Program-made: the position numbers and the translations under genes
Notes under the pieces: generated by a model
Seen by the model: only the letters and a program-made list of their open reading frames with translations
Databases searched by the model: none
Told to the model about the DNA's origin: nothing
Source: Rhizophagus irregularis
Lineage: Eukaryota > Glomeromycota > Glomeromycetes > Glomerales > Glomeraceae
Length of the DNA: 64,000 nucleotides
Direction: 5' to 3'
Assembly: GCF_026210795.1 (NCBI RefSeq)
Contig: NC_089449.1
Location: forward strand, 2,418,001-2,482,000
Shown here: one piece after another, positions 25,896-36,965 of the stretch
Layout: every line of letters begins with the position of its first letter
Numbering within the stretch: the stretch's first letter is position 1

Positions 25896-26030
25896 TACCG
25901 CAGTAATAAGAGGATATTACGGCATCGCATTAGGAAAGGTCACCAATACCTGGTTAAGTGGGAGCGATACCCAGATACTGAGGCTACATGAGAACCCGCT
26001 GATCAACTAGAAGAAGGCGTTCCAACCTAG
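25896..26030 (+). mobile_element. Ty3/gypsy chromodomain relic (left unit)
   Basis: One frame reads RKGHQYLVKWERYPDTEAT, a stop, then EPADQLEEGVPT. This is the typical chromodomain found at the C-terminus of chromovirus-type Ty3/gypsy integrases (YLVKW.GYP..E.TWEP). The TGG for the conserved Trp has become TGA. The flanks are not open and no reverse transcriptase or LTR was recognised nearby, so this is a decayed fragment. The local GC content is higher than the surroundings. An identical-structure copy lies at 34733-34867. Confidence 0.75.
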
Positions 26031-27373
26031 TACGCGAATTTTGGGCGTAAAAAAGAAACCGGATATATTTAAACCGCATAAATAAAATTGCGGTTACTGC
26101 GCTTTCTGTGCGCGTTATGAAATAAGCTAATTTAGCTTTAGAAGTTGTCAAAATTTCGGAAGTTTGGAAGGATCGGAAGTTTCGGATTTCAGGCTTGTGG
26201 AGAAACTAGTTTACCATAGGTAGGTTTCGGTTTAGCCGCAGCATTTAGAGTCATCCATGACAAAAGGGCGGAGAAATCGGTAGATTTTACAGCAGCAGAT
26301 ACAGCGAATTAATCACATGTTAAATATAATTAGAAGTCCTCGTCATTAATCCCGCTTATATGAAATATTTTCACTGTCAAACCATTTTCAGATATACTTG
26401 CAAGAAAAAGTATTAAACTATTAAAATATTTGTTGTAGGTCATGATATTTTTGAAACAAGTCACTAGCGGATTTGGATGATTAGTTTATGAATGAAATAA
26501 AATTATTGACAAACGATCTTGCTACGACAAACTGAATATGATAATGCAAACGTAAATTATTTTTTTTCATACAATTATAAGAAATAATTAAACTAATTTT
26601 TACAGTGAATTTGATTACTTTTTTATTAATAGTTCTAGTGTACAAATGTTAAGCATAACGTGTTCATACAACAACAATATATAATATTAGTCCATTTATT
26701 TTTATATCAAACTACTTAACTGATGGGTTTTAACAGGATTATAATTAAAGCAAAAAACCAACGTTGTTGAAGTAGACTCCAATACGTGGAGCTTACTATC
26801 ACCGAAAAGTTAATTTTATTACAATGAGACATTTCATTAAAAATTTTCTACATTTTGTTATTATTCTATATTAAATGCATATATACATAACTTTAAACAT
26901 AGGTTTTTAACAAAATATCGTTTAAACTTTATTACAGATTTTAACAATAGCTAAAACTATGTCAGCATCACTACTTATTTTACCACATTATCAACGCGTG
27001 ATCAAATAAGTGATAACGTACAAAGATTTAAACAGCATGTTACACAGCAGGTTACAATAAGGAAAGATTACAAAGTCCATTTAACTATTACTATATTTGA
27101 AAGTATCATTCTGTTAATGAACTTCGTAAATCATCACCATCTATCGATAAATAATGAGAAACTGGAAATTTCTAAATTATGTTACAAAGAAAATATTTAA
27201 ATATTTCTAAACATGGGAAGTATTAAATATGAAATTATTCTGCCAAGAAACTCTTGAAAAGGTAATGCAATAAAGAAGTATATTCAAATGTTAATCTGAA
27301 TGAGACTTCTGTTTAACGTCTAGACTGAACTGATTTTGGATTTTTTATTAAATATGAAAAATCAACCGTTATT
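26031..27373. other. Non-coding right part of left unit
   Basis: No supported gene. The first 250 bases remain comparatively GC-rich and may be more retroelement debris. The rest is AT-rich and nearly identical to 34868-36212. Confidence 0.5.
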
Positions 27374-27450
27374 TTAATATTTAAATAAGTTTTAAATTCG
27401 CAATTTTTTTTTTTTAAAAAAAAAACCCCTATTATCATCCACATTCCACG
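27374..27450 (+). promoter_or_regulatory. Upstream leader shared by synthetase copies 2 and 3
   Basis: The 77 bases before the start codon (TTTTAATATTTAAATAAG, then a T-run, an A-run and CCCCTATTATCATCCACATT) are nearly identical to 40223-40296 upstream of copy 3 and unlike the sequence upstream of copy 1. They probably represent a core promoter and leader that moved with copies 2 and 3. No TATA or initiator assignment is possible without transcript data. Confidence 0.6.
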
Positions 27451-29285
27451 ATGGTTTTCAAATCAACAACGAACATTGATATTCCTGTGAAAGGAGTTTA
27501 CCAAGCTTTGATAAATGAAGCGAATGAGGATGCAACATTTATCGACGGTATAACTGGTGAAAAACTAACTATTGATAAATTAAGAAGTGATACCAAAAAA
27601 TTGGCGGCTGGATTAATTGATAAAGCAGGATTTAATCGCGGAGATGTTTTAGCAATATTTTCTCCAAATCAGGTATGAAAGTTTCATTAATTGTAAAATA
27701 TATAATTGGTAAAGTGCTAAAAATATGTCGAATTATTTTTTAAGGTCGATTTTCCAACTGTTATATTTGGTACGATTGCGGCAGGAGGAATAGTAACATT
27801 CGTTGATTCAAAGTATACAGTTGAAGAAGTTGCTTATCAGTTAAAAGATTCTGGAGCAAAATATATTGTTGTATTTCCATCACTTCTTTCAAAAGCGATT
27901 GAAGCAGCGGACGCAGTAAATATACCTAGATCAAATATATTTTTATTTGGTAATGAAGAAATTGAAGAAATTAAACCCTATTCATTCCTCAAATCTGAAA
28001 GAGAAGTAAATCCCATTGAATATTCACCAGAGGATGCAAAATCGACTACAGCATATTTAAGTTATAGTTCTGGTACAACTGGAAAGAATAAAGGAGTTGA
28101 AACAACTCATTCTAATATTGTTACTAATTTAGCTCAAATTGGGTGTAATAACGATGATGTTAATTCAAGTACTATTTTTATCGGCGTATTGCCTTTACAT
28201 CATGTATATTCAATAATTACGCTCATTCATTTAACCCTTCTTAAAGGAGCTTCAGTTGTCTTAATACCAAATTTTGAATTTGATTTGCCAACATTTTGTA
28301 AAACAATTCAAGATTATAAAGTCAATGTAATTCATTTTATACCTTCGATTGCTATGTCATTAGTTAAAGATCCAATTTCAAGAAAATATGACTTATCAAG
28401 TTTACGATCATGCATAAGTAGTGCTGCTCCTTTAAGTAAAGAATTAGCTGATTCATTCGCTAGAATGTTTGTACCAATTAGACAATCTTATGGTGCAACT
28501 GAATATTCTTTTACTCATTTTGTTAAATATGCTGAAAATATCCCCATTGAATCTATTGGTAAACCTATTCCGAATGTTGAATGTAAAATTATTTCTGAAA
28601 AAGGAAAAGAACTTGGATACAATCAAGAGGGAGAACTTTGCGTTCGTGGTCCAAACGTCATGAAAGGTTATCTTAATAATAAAGAAGCAACCGATGCGTG
28701 CATTGATAACGAAGGATGGTTTCACACAGGTGATATAGCAAAAGTCGACGAATTTGGTGAGTGATTGAATTCTAAATAATATACTATATATATATATTTT
28801 TTATTCAACAATATACTAATTATATTCTTTCGTAATAGGAAACTTTTATATTGTTGATCGTTCCAAAGAATTGATTAAATATCAGGTAAATAAAAATATT
28901 TTGATTCTTTCGTTATTATGTTCACGCAAAACTTAATTTTCAAATTTCTCCGTAGGGTCATCAAGTTTCACCAACAGAATTAGAATCAATCTTAAATTCT
29001 CATCAATCAATTGATGATGCAGCTGTAATCGGAGTTTACGCCGAACAAGAAGCAACCGAATGTCCGGCCGCTTATATCTCGTTAAAACAAAACGTTCTTG
29101 AATCTGATCAATTAAAACAAGAAATTAAAAGATATGTTGAAAAACGTGTTCCTCCTTATAAAAGATTGAGTGGTGGTATTTTATTTATTGACAAAATTCC
29201 TAAAAGTTCGTCTGGTAAAATTCTTAAAAAAGTATTAAGAAATAGAATTAAGAAGGAACATCCTTATTATAGAAAACAATTTTAA
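27451..29285 (+). CDS. AMP-dependent synthetase/ligase, 4-coumarate-CoA ligase-like (copy 2)
   Basis: Exons 27451-27672, 27745-28756, 28839-28885 and 28956-29285 predict 536 residues, with the same splice phases as copy 1. All adenylation motifs are intact: YSSGTTGKNKG, SYGATE, GWFHTGD, the hinge at RSKELIKYQG, and SSSGKILKK. A handful of residues differ from copy 1, for example Val for Ile at residue 2, Asp for Glu near residue 30 and Phe for Tyr at the start of exon 2. The gene sits at the left edge of the right duplication unit, and its leader matches copy 3. The protein should do the same reaction as copy 1. Any difference is more likely in expression than in chemistry. Confidence 0.92.
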
Positions 29286-32200
29286 TTAAATGACATCGTT
29301 AAGATATGTTAGGTTATTTATAATAGTATATATTCATTTTTTACAGCAAAGTTTGTTTATTTATTTAAAATAATTCTGGAAATTGCATTTATACTATTAA
29401 ACATGTATTTCTAAAAATAAAATTTTATTATATAATTTTGAAAAAAAATCTACTATAACAGCACTTTTTAATATATCAGTCGAATTGATAATATCGATAG
29501 GCGATACAGGCTCTATTTCATCTATTGCGGCTAATGAGCGACGATAAAATTACGTCACTGTATTAATCTTTTATTCGCATATGCGATAAATAATAAATCT
29601 CTTTTTACAAATACATAATATATATACCCTCAACTTTCCTTTAAAAAAAATACTTTAAAAAAAAATACCATCTCTAAAAAAAATACAAAAGGGAAAGAGT
29701 AACAAAAAAATTATTCTTATTGTTGCTCCATATGAGGTATTTTTTTGTATTTTTTCATATATGAGAGTAATGGGTATTGGTAAGAAAAAAATCATTATCA
29801 TATTACGTAATTGATTGGATCAGAATGTTACTGAAGAACTAGAAAGCTTTTAATAATTCTCCTAAGAATTTCGCATTGAATAGGAGTAGAGAAGACCTAA
29901 AGAAAGAAAAAGAAGTTCTAAGAAGACATTAAGGGAAGACATGACTGAATGAAGCATTATTGGTTTCTAGATGAGTGCAAAGTGGCTCAAGAGATTTTAA
30001 GAGAGATGCGTTTTTAAAGTGAGTAACTCCTAAGCAAAGTAAAGAACGGATTACTCATTGAGTCGGGGAGTTTACAAGTTTGTCTTAGTAGCTTGCTTTA
30101 TCTCTTTTATTCTTTTATTTCTTTTATTTTATTTTTATTTTTTTTATTTTTTATTTTTATTTTTATTCTTTTTAGTTCACTTGATAACCAGCTTAAGCAA
30201 GCATTCTAACTTTGTTATTGGTAAAGTCGAGGAGGAATTGGCTATGTTATCTTTACCATTAAATAAAAATTTGGCACACTATTAACAATTTCTATTTTCT
30301 CATAATAAGTAAATACAGAAATTTACAATTCATTGGAAAATTTTTTTTAAGGATGAAAAGTCACATGATATACATCGATACTATGGATAAACAGTAACCT
30401 AAATGATAGATCTCGGTATGGCTCCCGTCATTGTCTACATTTTTAAAAAATAAATGATAGATCTCGTTATTTAACCTACAAAATTTAATAAAAAATAAAT
30501 ATTTAAATTTAACATCCAATTAATTTTAATTATACGATATGCGTTACTAATTATTTTTATGAATTTTTCTAACTATCACCGGGGGTGATGATCACCGATG
30601 ACTGAAATTATGACGATCGACCAGCATTAAAAAAATAGAGTGCCAGTAAAATTTGATAATTCTGGCCAACGGTGATACTCACCCTCGGTGATTTGAAGTA
30701 AAAAACTATTTTTATTTAGTATTACATTTATTTTGTCATTGATAAAATATGCAAATATTATTAAATAACGATTTCAAACCATTAATAAACACTTTTCTTT
30801 ATGAAAGTTAGCAAAAAATAAGGAAACCCCAAAGAGCCAAAGAAAGAGCCAAAGAATAAAAAGAAAAAAACGAATTAAGTAAACGGAAGTACTCGCTCAC
30901 CAAAATTCACATTTAGAGAAAACCTACTGCCTATAAATAAAAAATAAAACGTTAGTAAACGTTTTGCTAAAAAATAGCTAAAAAAGACTAATTTCTACCG
31001 AAATCCATGTCCAAACACGCCTAAAAAAAGAAAAGCACGAAACTTTAGAAAATGTTTCGTTAAAAGTCATAATTTTTTCCGATTTTCTCACCGAAAACTC
31101 GCTGTACTAGGTTAAAGATAAGAATAAATGTTACCCACGATGCGGTATATTGTAATAATTTAGCTCGCACCGCGAGAATGGATTAATGAATTACTTATGC
31201 CCTTTTCAAACAGCAGTAATTTTTACTGCTAGATCTTTCTTTCTATAATTAGTGTTAGCAATATTTACTTCTTTCGATCCTTTATTGTATTGTGATTCCC
31301 TATTCGGTATATGATTTTATCTTTATAGATTTTTGGATTTTGATGATTTTACTTGGAATACTACAAGAAAATTTCAAAGGTGTTAGTAAAAGTGTTTCTT
31401 ATAAATGCATATAATATTTGATTTAATTTAATACGAACTACGAAGGTTTTTAAAAAACTCATCCAATTTTTTTTTATTTTTTCAAAATATTCATAGTTAA
31501 AAAAAATACGTGTATTTAGAATAAAAAATATATATACATATTATATTTGCAGCGTTATATACTACAGTATATATAAATAAGAACATACTATTAATGACTT
31601 TTAATAACGATTACATAAACTTTATAATTCCTGACGTTAAACAAAAGCAAATAATAATTAAAATGATAAATTCTTAATTTTATTTGATCTTCGATACGAA
31701 ATAATTCAAACGAATACGGTCAGATAAAAGAATACTTATTATTATTCATTAGCCGAGAATCATACCCAATTACTTTACCTCTTGAAATTTCTTAATAAAG
31801 AGACCATAAAATTCCGGCTTAAAATTTAAAAATTCTTTGATGTAATTTACATTCAATCCATCCAATTATATTTACTCGATGTACCATAAGTTTTTTGACT
31901 GGCTGAGTATATTACTCATTAAAATTTTTTTGTAATTAATCGAAAAGGTCCCGAAATTCATTATGAAATTTTAAATCCATTTCCATGTTTGGCGACTCTG
32001 AGAAGACCTTTTACATTTTCCAACCTTCTACTCTGCAAATTTGGTTCGCAATATCAATACAATTTTTAGAATTTGTTTCGATTCATAAAATTTTCATATG
32101 AAACATAAATATTTTATTATATATACGGTACTTAAATATTTATTACAATTATGCAAATCTTTATTAAAAATACGTGAATTAAATTTTTGCTATCAGGATT

Positions 32201-32596
32201 TGCTATTTGATGATTTATGTTAGTATTGTATAAATTCTATTTAATTATCTAAGCCTGATAAAACAATTACTCTTGTGCCGAGTAATTTAAAATATTTTCT
32301 TTTCTAAATTAATGAATAAAAAACAATTATCAAGTATTAAATTAGCATAATTTTCTTTTAATGAACTTGAACATTTCTCATTTATATAAATTAAAAAGCT
32401 TAAAAAACGGGGGTGTTAACATGTTAATCGTTACTAATCTAGAAAACTCATCAGTTAAGTCAAACAACGAAACTCGTAAGTCATAACTGCAATAAGAAAT
32501 TCCAATTTTACCTCAGTGTGTTTTTTGGGATTATTAATTGAACCAATATTTATTATAAGTTCATTCAGTTCCAACAGTCGGATTTTAGTAGAACGT
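29286..32596. other. Non-coding middle part of right duplication unit
   Basis: No supported gene. It corresponds to 20642-23777. It contains an added block of about 200 bp near 30500-30720 with a small terminal-inverted-repeat element, listed separately, and an added block near 30345-30465 in which ATGATAGATCTCG occurs twice. Confidence 0.55.
30575..30692. mobile_element. Small MITE-like inverted-repeat insertion (right unit only)
   Basis: The 118-bp segment has 23-bp ends that are inverted copies with three mismatches: ATCACCGGGGGTGATGATCACCG on the left, and its near reverse complement at 30670-30692. Each arm itself begins and ends with ATCACCG in a self-complementary layout. The left duplication unit lacks it. 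No target-site duplication was clear. It could be a foldback element or a larger insertion of which this is the structured part. Confidence 0.55.
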
Positions 32597-32753
32597 AGCC
32601 CCATTAAAAAAATCAGCCCCATTAAAAGATCAGCCCCATTAAAAAGATCAGCCCCATGGCCCCATTAAAAAGATCGGCCCCATTAAAAAAACCAGCTATT
32701 AAAAAGACCAGCCCTATTAAAAAGACCAGCCCTATTAAAAAGACTAGCCCTAT
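32597..32753. repeat. 18-bp minisatellite, right unit (about 8 copies)
   Basis: This is the same AGCCC(C/T)ATTAAAAAGACC unit as at 23778-23909. It has an enlarged unit containing AGCCCCATGGCCCCATT and one fewer unit inside the kinase coding part. It overlaps the 3' end of the minus-strand kinase gene and continues past its stop. Confidence 0.9.
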
Positions 32754-34263
32754 ACAATCTCTGGTTTCGTCGGTACATTCTCCGTCTTATTGCCCTATCA
32801 ACACTAATATCGGACGATCTCTGACTTATTTGTTTTATATAGTTACTTAGACTATGTCTGTTTCTTAAGGTACATGTTATATCTTTTCTTGTCCATATTT
32901 TAGTGTTTTCTATGTTATTAGATAATATTGACATATTTTCTAATCGATTTATTATATCCGAATTACGCACATTTTCCTCCATTGACTGATTTAAACATAA
33001 TCTAAAATCATCACTAGGCATGTCATTTGTAGAATCACTTATACAACTTGCGCTTGTATGGTCTTGTGATTTATCGTATAAAGTAGTATCATCGATCTTC
33101 TTGTTTTCAAAAATTATTGCTTCAAGAGATTCGACAATTTTTTGCATAGTAGGTCGTTTATTTGGATCACTTTCCCAGCACTCTATTAAAAAATCAAAGA
33201 TATTAGAAAATTTAAATACAGTCAAACCTTTATATAACGATATGTCGGGACATATATATGAAATTTTTAGGAAATATCGTTGAATATTGGGTAGTCTTGA
33301 CCGATATTCGTCACGTCTCTGCCCAATAATTAATTATACTTACTTTTATATAGGTCACTATATTCAATAAGAGTATCTTTGACATCATATTCTCTCCGTC
33401 CCTTTTTAATGTCCATAATCAAATTTGCATCATAATCTACATTTTCAAAAGGAATGTAACCGCTTGAAATTTGCCAAAAAAGAACTCCAACGCTATAAAC
33501 GTCGTAAGTTTCATTTAGGCTTTTGATTTCAATACTATCCAAATATTGTGGATCAACATAGGGAATAACACCACGCGCATCTGTTAATAAATCATTAATT
33601 TTTCTTGATAAACCAAAATCAGCTAGCTTTATATTATGACGATGAACAAGTATATTTTGTGAATGCTAAAACAATAATATTTATTAATTATATAATACAG
33701 GTAAAGTAAAAATAGAGACAAAAAAAATTACTGTCACATTACCAAATCACAATGGACAATTCTCTCATTGTGCATGCATGATACAGCACTTGCAAGTTGA
33801 AGAGCTAATCGATACTTATCGCCCCACTCAAGTTTCTTAAAATTTTCTTTCAAATAGGATTGCAATGTTCCGCCATCAGCATATTCCATAACTAGCAAAT
33901 ATTTGTTTGTTTGTTTGCTTGAGATTCCATAAAATCGGATAATATTTTCATGATAATGAACTTCTAGTTGCAACCGTAACTATTAAAATTTAAACCAAAT
34001 TAAAGAATCTTTTATATTAAATAAAATTTACTGTATTATAAAAAATACTTTACTACCTCATTAACGAATTCCTCAATAGTCGAATTATCTGAATATTTTA
34101 GAGCCATATTAATACCTTTCCATTTTGCACGATAAACACTTCCATAACAACTATGGCTGATTGCTTCTATATTATCAAACTCATTATATTCATAATATTT
34201 AAGGTATTTTTCAGCAATTGCTTTTTCTAACCAAACGCGAGGATCAGAATTAAGTATTGACAT
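32683..34263 (-). CDS. TKL-type protein kinase (right copy, open frame)
   Basis: Exons on the minus strand are 34263-34057, 33979-33743, 33665-33344 and 33182-32683, predicting 421 residues with consistent phases. Landmarks in order are a degraded glycine loop (SHSCYGSVYRAKW, only the third Gly kept), a Lys in MALKYS, HCDL with Cys in place of the HRD Arg, Asn in HSQN, DFG in LADFGL, PYVDPQ at the APE site, VGVLFWQISSG, and CWESDPNKRPTM of subdomain XI. The tail is Ser/Asn-rich and ends in GLFNRA repeats from the minisatellite. The loss of loop glycines suggests altered ATP binding, but Lys, Asp, Asn and DFG are all kept, so activity is possible. The neighbouring copy at 23820-25425 has a stop codon. 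Confidence 0.88.
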
Positions 34264-34732
34264 GTTAATAAGAAAATGTAAATACTTTTTGAAACGATAA
34301 AATTTTAATAAGGCATGTTATTGTTATATACAATACAATAGTATAATAATTCCTGAAATGATTTATATTATTATACTTGAAACATTAGGGGATAAACAAA
34401 ATCAAATAATAAATCAAATAAATCTTTTAAAATTAACATGAAAAGTCGTGTGACGAGCCACTAATGTTGAAGGCGAAACTGGTTTGTGATTTGCGAAATA
34501 TTTTGCCTTTTGGGTCAAATTCCGAAACTTCAGACTTCCCCGTATTCTCTGAAACCTGAAACATTGACCAAACCTAATTTTTTTTTAAAAAAAAATAAAA
34601 AAAAAAAAAACTAAAAAATGTTAATATGATTTGATTTTCACAATTCTCAGTAATTTCGTCCAAATGCTGCATCTAGCTAAATTTATGTATTACCTTGTAT
34701 AGCGTAAATCCCCCATATAAATGATTTTGACC
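34264..34732. other. Upstream region of the right kinase copy
   Basis: No gene is visible. Sequence corresponds to 25426-25895, including the T-run/A-run block near 34577-34612. Confidence 0.45.
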
Positions 34733-34867
34733 TACCGCAGTAATAAGAGGATATTACGGCATCGCATTAGGAAAGGTCACCAATACCTGGTTAAGTGGGA
34801 GCGATACCCCGATACTGAGGCTACATGAGAACCCGCTGATCAACTAGAAGAAGGCGTTCCAACCTAG
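34733..34867 (+). mobile_element. Ty3/gypsy chromodomain relic (right unit)
   Basis: This copy of the fragment at 25896-26030 has the same reading (HQYLVKWERYPDTEAT, stop, EPADQLEEG). It differs from the left copy by a synonymous change in the Pro codon. The stop in place of the conserved Trp is present in both, so decay came before the duplication. Confidence 0.75.
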
Positions 34868-36212
34868 TACGCGAATTTTGGGCGTAAAAAAGAAACCGGA
34901 TATATTTAAACCGCATAAATAAAATTGCGGTTACTGCGCTTTCTGTGCGCGTTATGAAATAAGCTAATTTAGCTTTAGAAGTTGTCAAAATTTCGGAAGT
35001 TTGGAAGGATCGGAAGTTTCGGATTTCAGGCTTGTGGAGAAACTAGTTTACCATAGGTATGTTTCGGTTTAGCCGCAGCATTTAGAGTCATCCATGACAA
35101 AAGGGCGGAGAAATCGGTAGATTTTACAGCAGCAGATACAGCGAATTAATCACATGTTAAATATAATTAGAAGTCCTCGTCATTAATCCCGCTTATATGA
35201 AATATTTTCACTGTCAAACCATTTTCAGATATACTTGCAAGAAAAAGTATTAAACTATTAAAATATTTGTTGTAGGTCATGATATTTTTGAAACAAGTCA
35301 CTAGCGGATTTGGATGATTAGTTTATGAATGAAATAAAATTATTGACAAACGATCTTGCTACGACAAACTGAATATGATAATACAAACGTAAATTATTTT
35401 TTTTCATACAATTATAAGAAATAATTAAACTAATTTTTACAATGAATTTGATTACTTTTTTATTAATAGTTCTAGTGTACAAATGTTAAGCATAACGTGT
35501 TCATACAACAACAATATATAATATTAGTCCATTTATTTTTATATCAAACTACTTAACTGATGGGTTTTAACAGGATTATAATTAAAGCAAAAAACCAACG
35601 TTGTTGAAGTAGACTCCAATACGTGGAGCTTACTATCACCGAAAAGTTAATTTTATTACAATGAGACATTTCATTAAAAATTTTCTACATTTTGTTATTA
35701 TTCTATATTAAATGCATATATACATAACTTTAAACATAGGTTTTTAACAAAATATCGTTTAAACTTTATTACAGATTTTAACAATAGCTAAAACTATGTC
35801 AGCATCACTACTTATTTTACCACATTATCAACGCGTGATCAAATAAGTGATAACGTACAAAGATTTCAACAGCATGTTACACAGCAGGTTACAATAAGGA
35901 AAGATTAAAAGTCCATTTAACTATTACTATATTTGAAAGTATCATTCTGTTAATGAACTTCGTAAATCATCACCATCTATCGTTAATAAATAATGAGAAA
36001 CTGGAAATTTCTAAATTATGTTACAAAGAAAATATTTAAATATTTCTAAACATGGGAAGTATTAAATATGAAATTATTCTGCCAAGAAACTCTTGAAAAG
36101 GTAGTGCAATAAAGAAGTATATTCAAATGTTAATCTGAATGAGACTTCTGTTTAACGTCTAGACTGAACTGATTTTGGATTTTTTATTAAATATGAAAAA
36201 TCAACCGTTATT
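34868..36212. other. Non-coding right part of right unit
   Basis: Nearly identical to 26031-27373, with no supported gene. It ends at the duplication breakpoint. Confidence 0.5.
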
Positions 36213-36529
36213 AACCCTCATATCAAATAATTCGATAGATTTTTTTGTGCCAAAATGATGAATGATCATATCCCGGAATGCATTAGATCATTGACAATCA
36301 TATCTTAAAATGAAAAATTATGAAAAATTGTGAAAAATTGTTCGTTTTTATGGATTAGTTAGTGCATTTTTATGGGTTAGATTTTGCATTTGATCTAACC
36401 ATAAGTCCAAATTTGGATGAAAAAGTCTCAGATAATTTTATATATATGTTAGTATAGCGAAGCTAACGTTTAGTTGAACCTTAAAAAAAAAAAATAGCGA
36501 AGCTAACGTTTTTTAGATTTTTTTTTGAT
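36213..36529. other. Unique sequence after breakpoint with paired GCGAAGC hairpins
   Basis: No gene is visible. Two copies of ATAGCGAAGCTAACGTTT lie 40 bp apart, at about 36454-36471 and 36494-36511. Each contains the short perfect hairpin TAGC-GAA-GCTA. Confidence 0.5.
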
Positions 36530-36965
36530 TGAAAAAGGAAATAACTTTCCATTTTTGCTTTAATTTTTTCTTTTTTCGTAAAAAAACTTTTTTTTGTTGA
36601 AAAAAAAAATCAAAAAAATTTATAAAAATAAAAAAGGAAATACCCTACCATTTTTGATTTACTTTTTTCTCTTTTCGTTAAAATTTTTTTTTTCATGAAA
36701 AAAAAAATTTACAAAAATGAAAAAAGGAAATGGGTTTCCTTTTTAATTTACTTTTTTTCTCCTTTTGTAAAAATTTTTTTTCGTAAAAAATTAAAAAAAA
36801 ATCATAAAAATATAAAGGAAATAATGGTTTTCCATTTTGATCTATTTTTTTCTCTTTTCTAAAAAATTTATATTTATTAATTTATTTTATCTTTATATCT
36901 CTTTTTTTATCCAAAAAAAATTTTTATCAAAGAATTCATAAAATTTAAAAAAGGAAAAATACTTT
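36530..36965. repeat. Degenerate tandem array of A/T-rich quasi-palindromes
   Basis: About five units of roughly 90-135 bp repeat the pattern A-rich run, AAAAAGGAAAT, a few variable bases, a TTTCCATTTT-like block, then a T-rich run with CTTTTTTC. The GGAAAT blocks lie near 36536, 36636, 36725, 36818 and 36953. Each A-run/T-run pair could fold as a hairpin, so the array may be cruciform-prone. It follows the GCGAAGC hairpins directly. Confidence 0.65.

Larger units (their letters stand above)
18808..27373. repeat. Segmental tandem duplication, left unit
   Basis: From the synthetase start codon to about 27373 the sequence matches 27451-36212 almost base for base, apart from scattered substitutions and indels in non-coding parts. 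The unit contains the synthetase (+), a TKL kinase (-) and a chromodomain relic. Its right end (CAACCGTTATT) is followed by sequence that also lies upstream of copy 3 (40223 onward). The offset between units is 8643 bp at the synthetase and about 8838 bp at the kinase, owing to insertions in the right unit. Confidence 0.93.
27451..36212. repeat. Segmental tandem duplication, right unit
   Basis: This is the second copy of the unit described for 18808-27373. It has the same gene order and orientation. It differs by extra non-coding DNA around 30340-30720, a different minisatellite length near 32597-32753, and an open kinase frame. Its right end (CAACCGTTATT at 36212) passes abruptly into unrelated sequence. 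Confidence 0.93.

Noticed and set aside
30058-30285. 75-codon frame rich in Phe and Leu
   Set aside because: Translation of a T-rich run; not open in the left unit.
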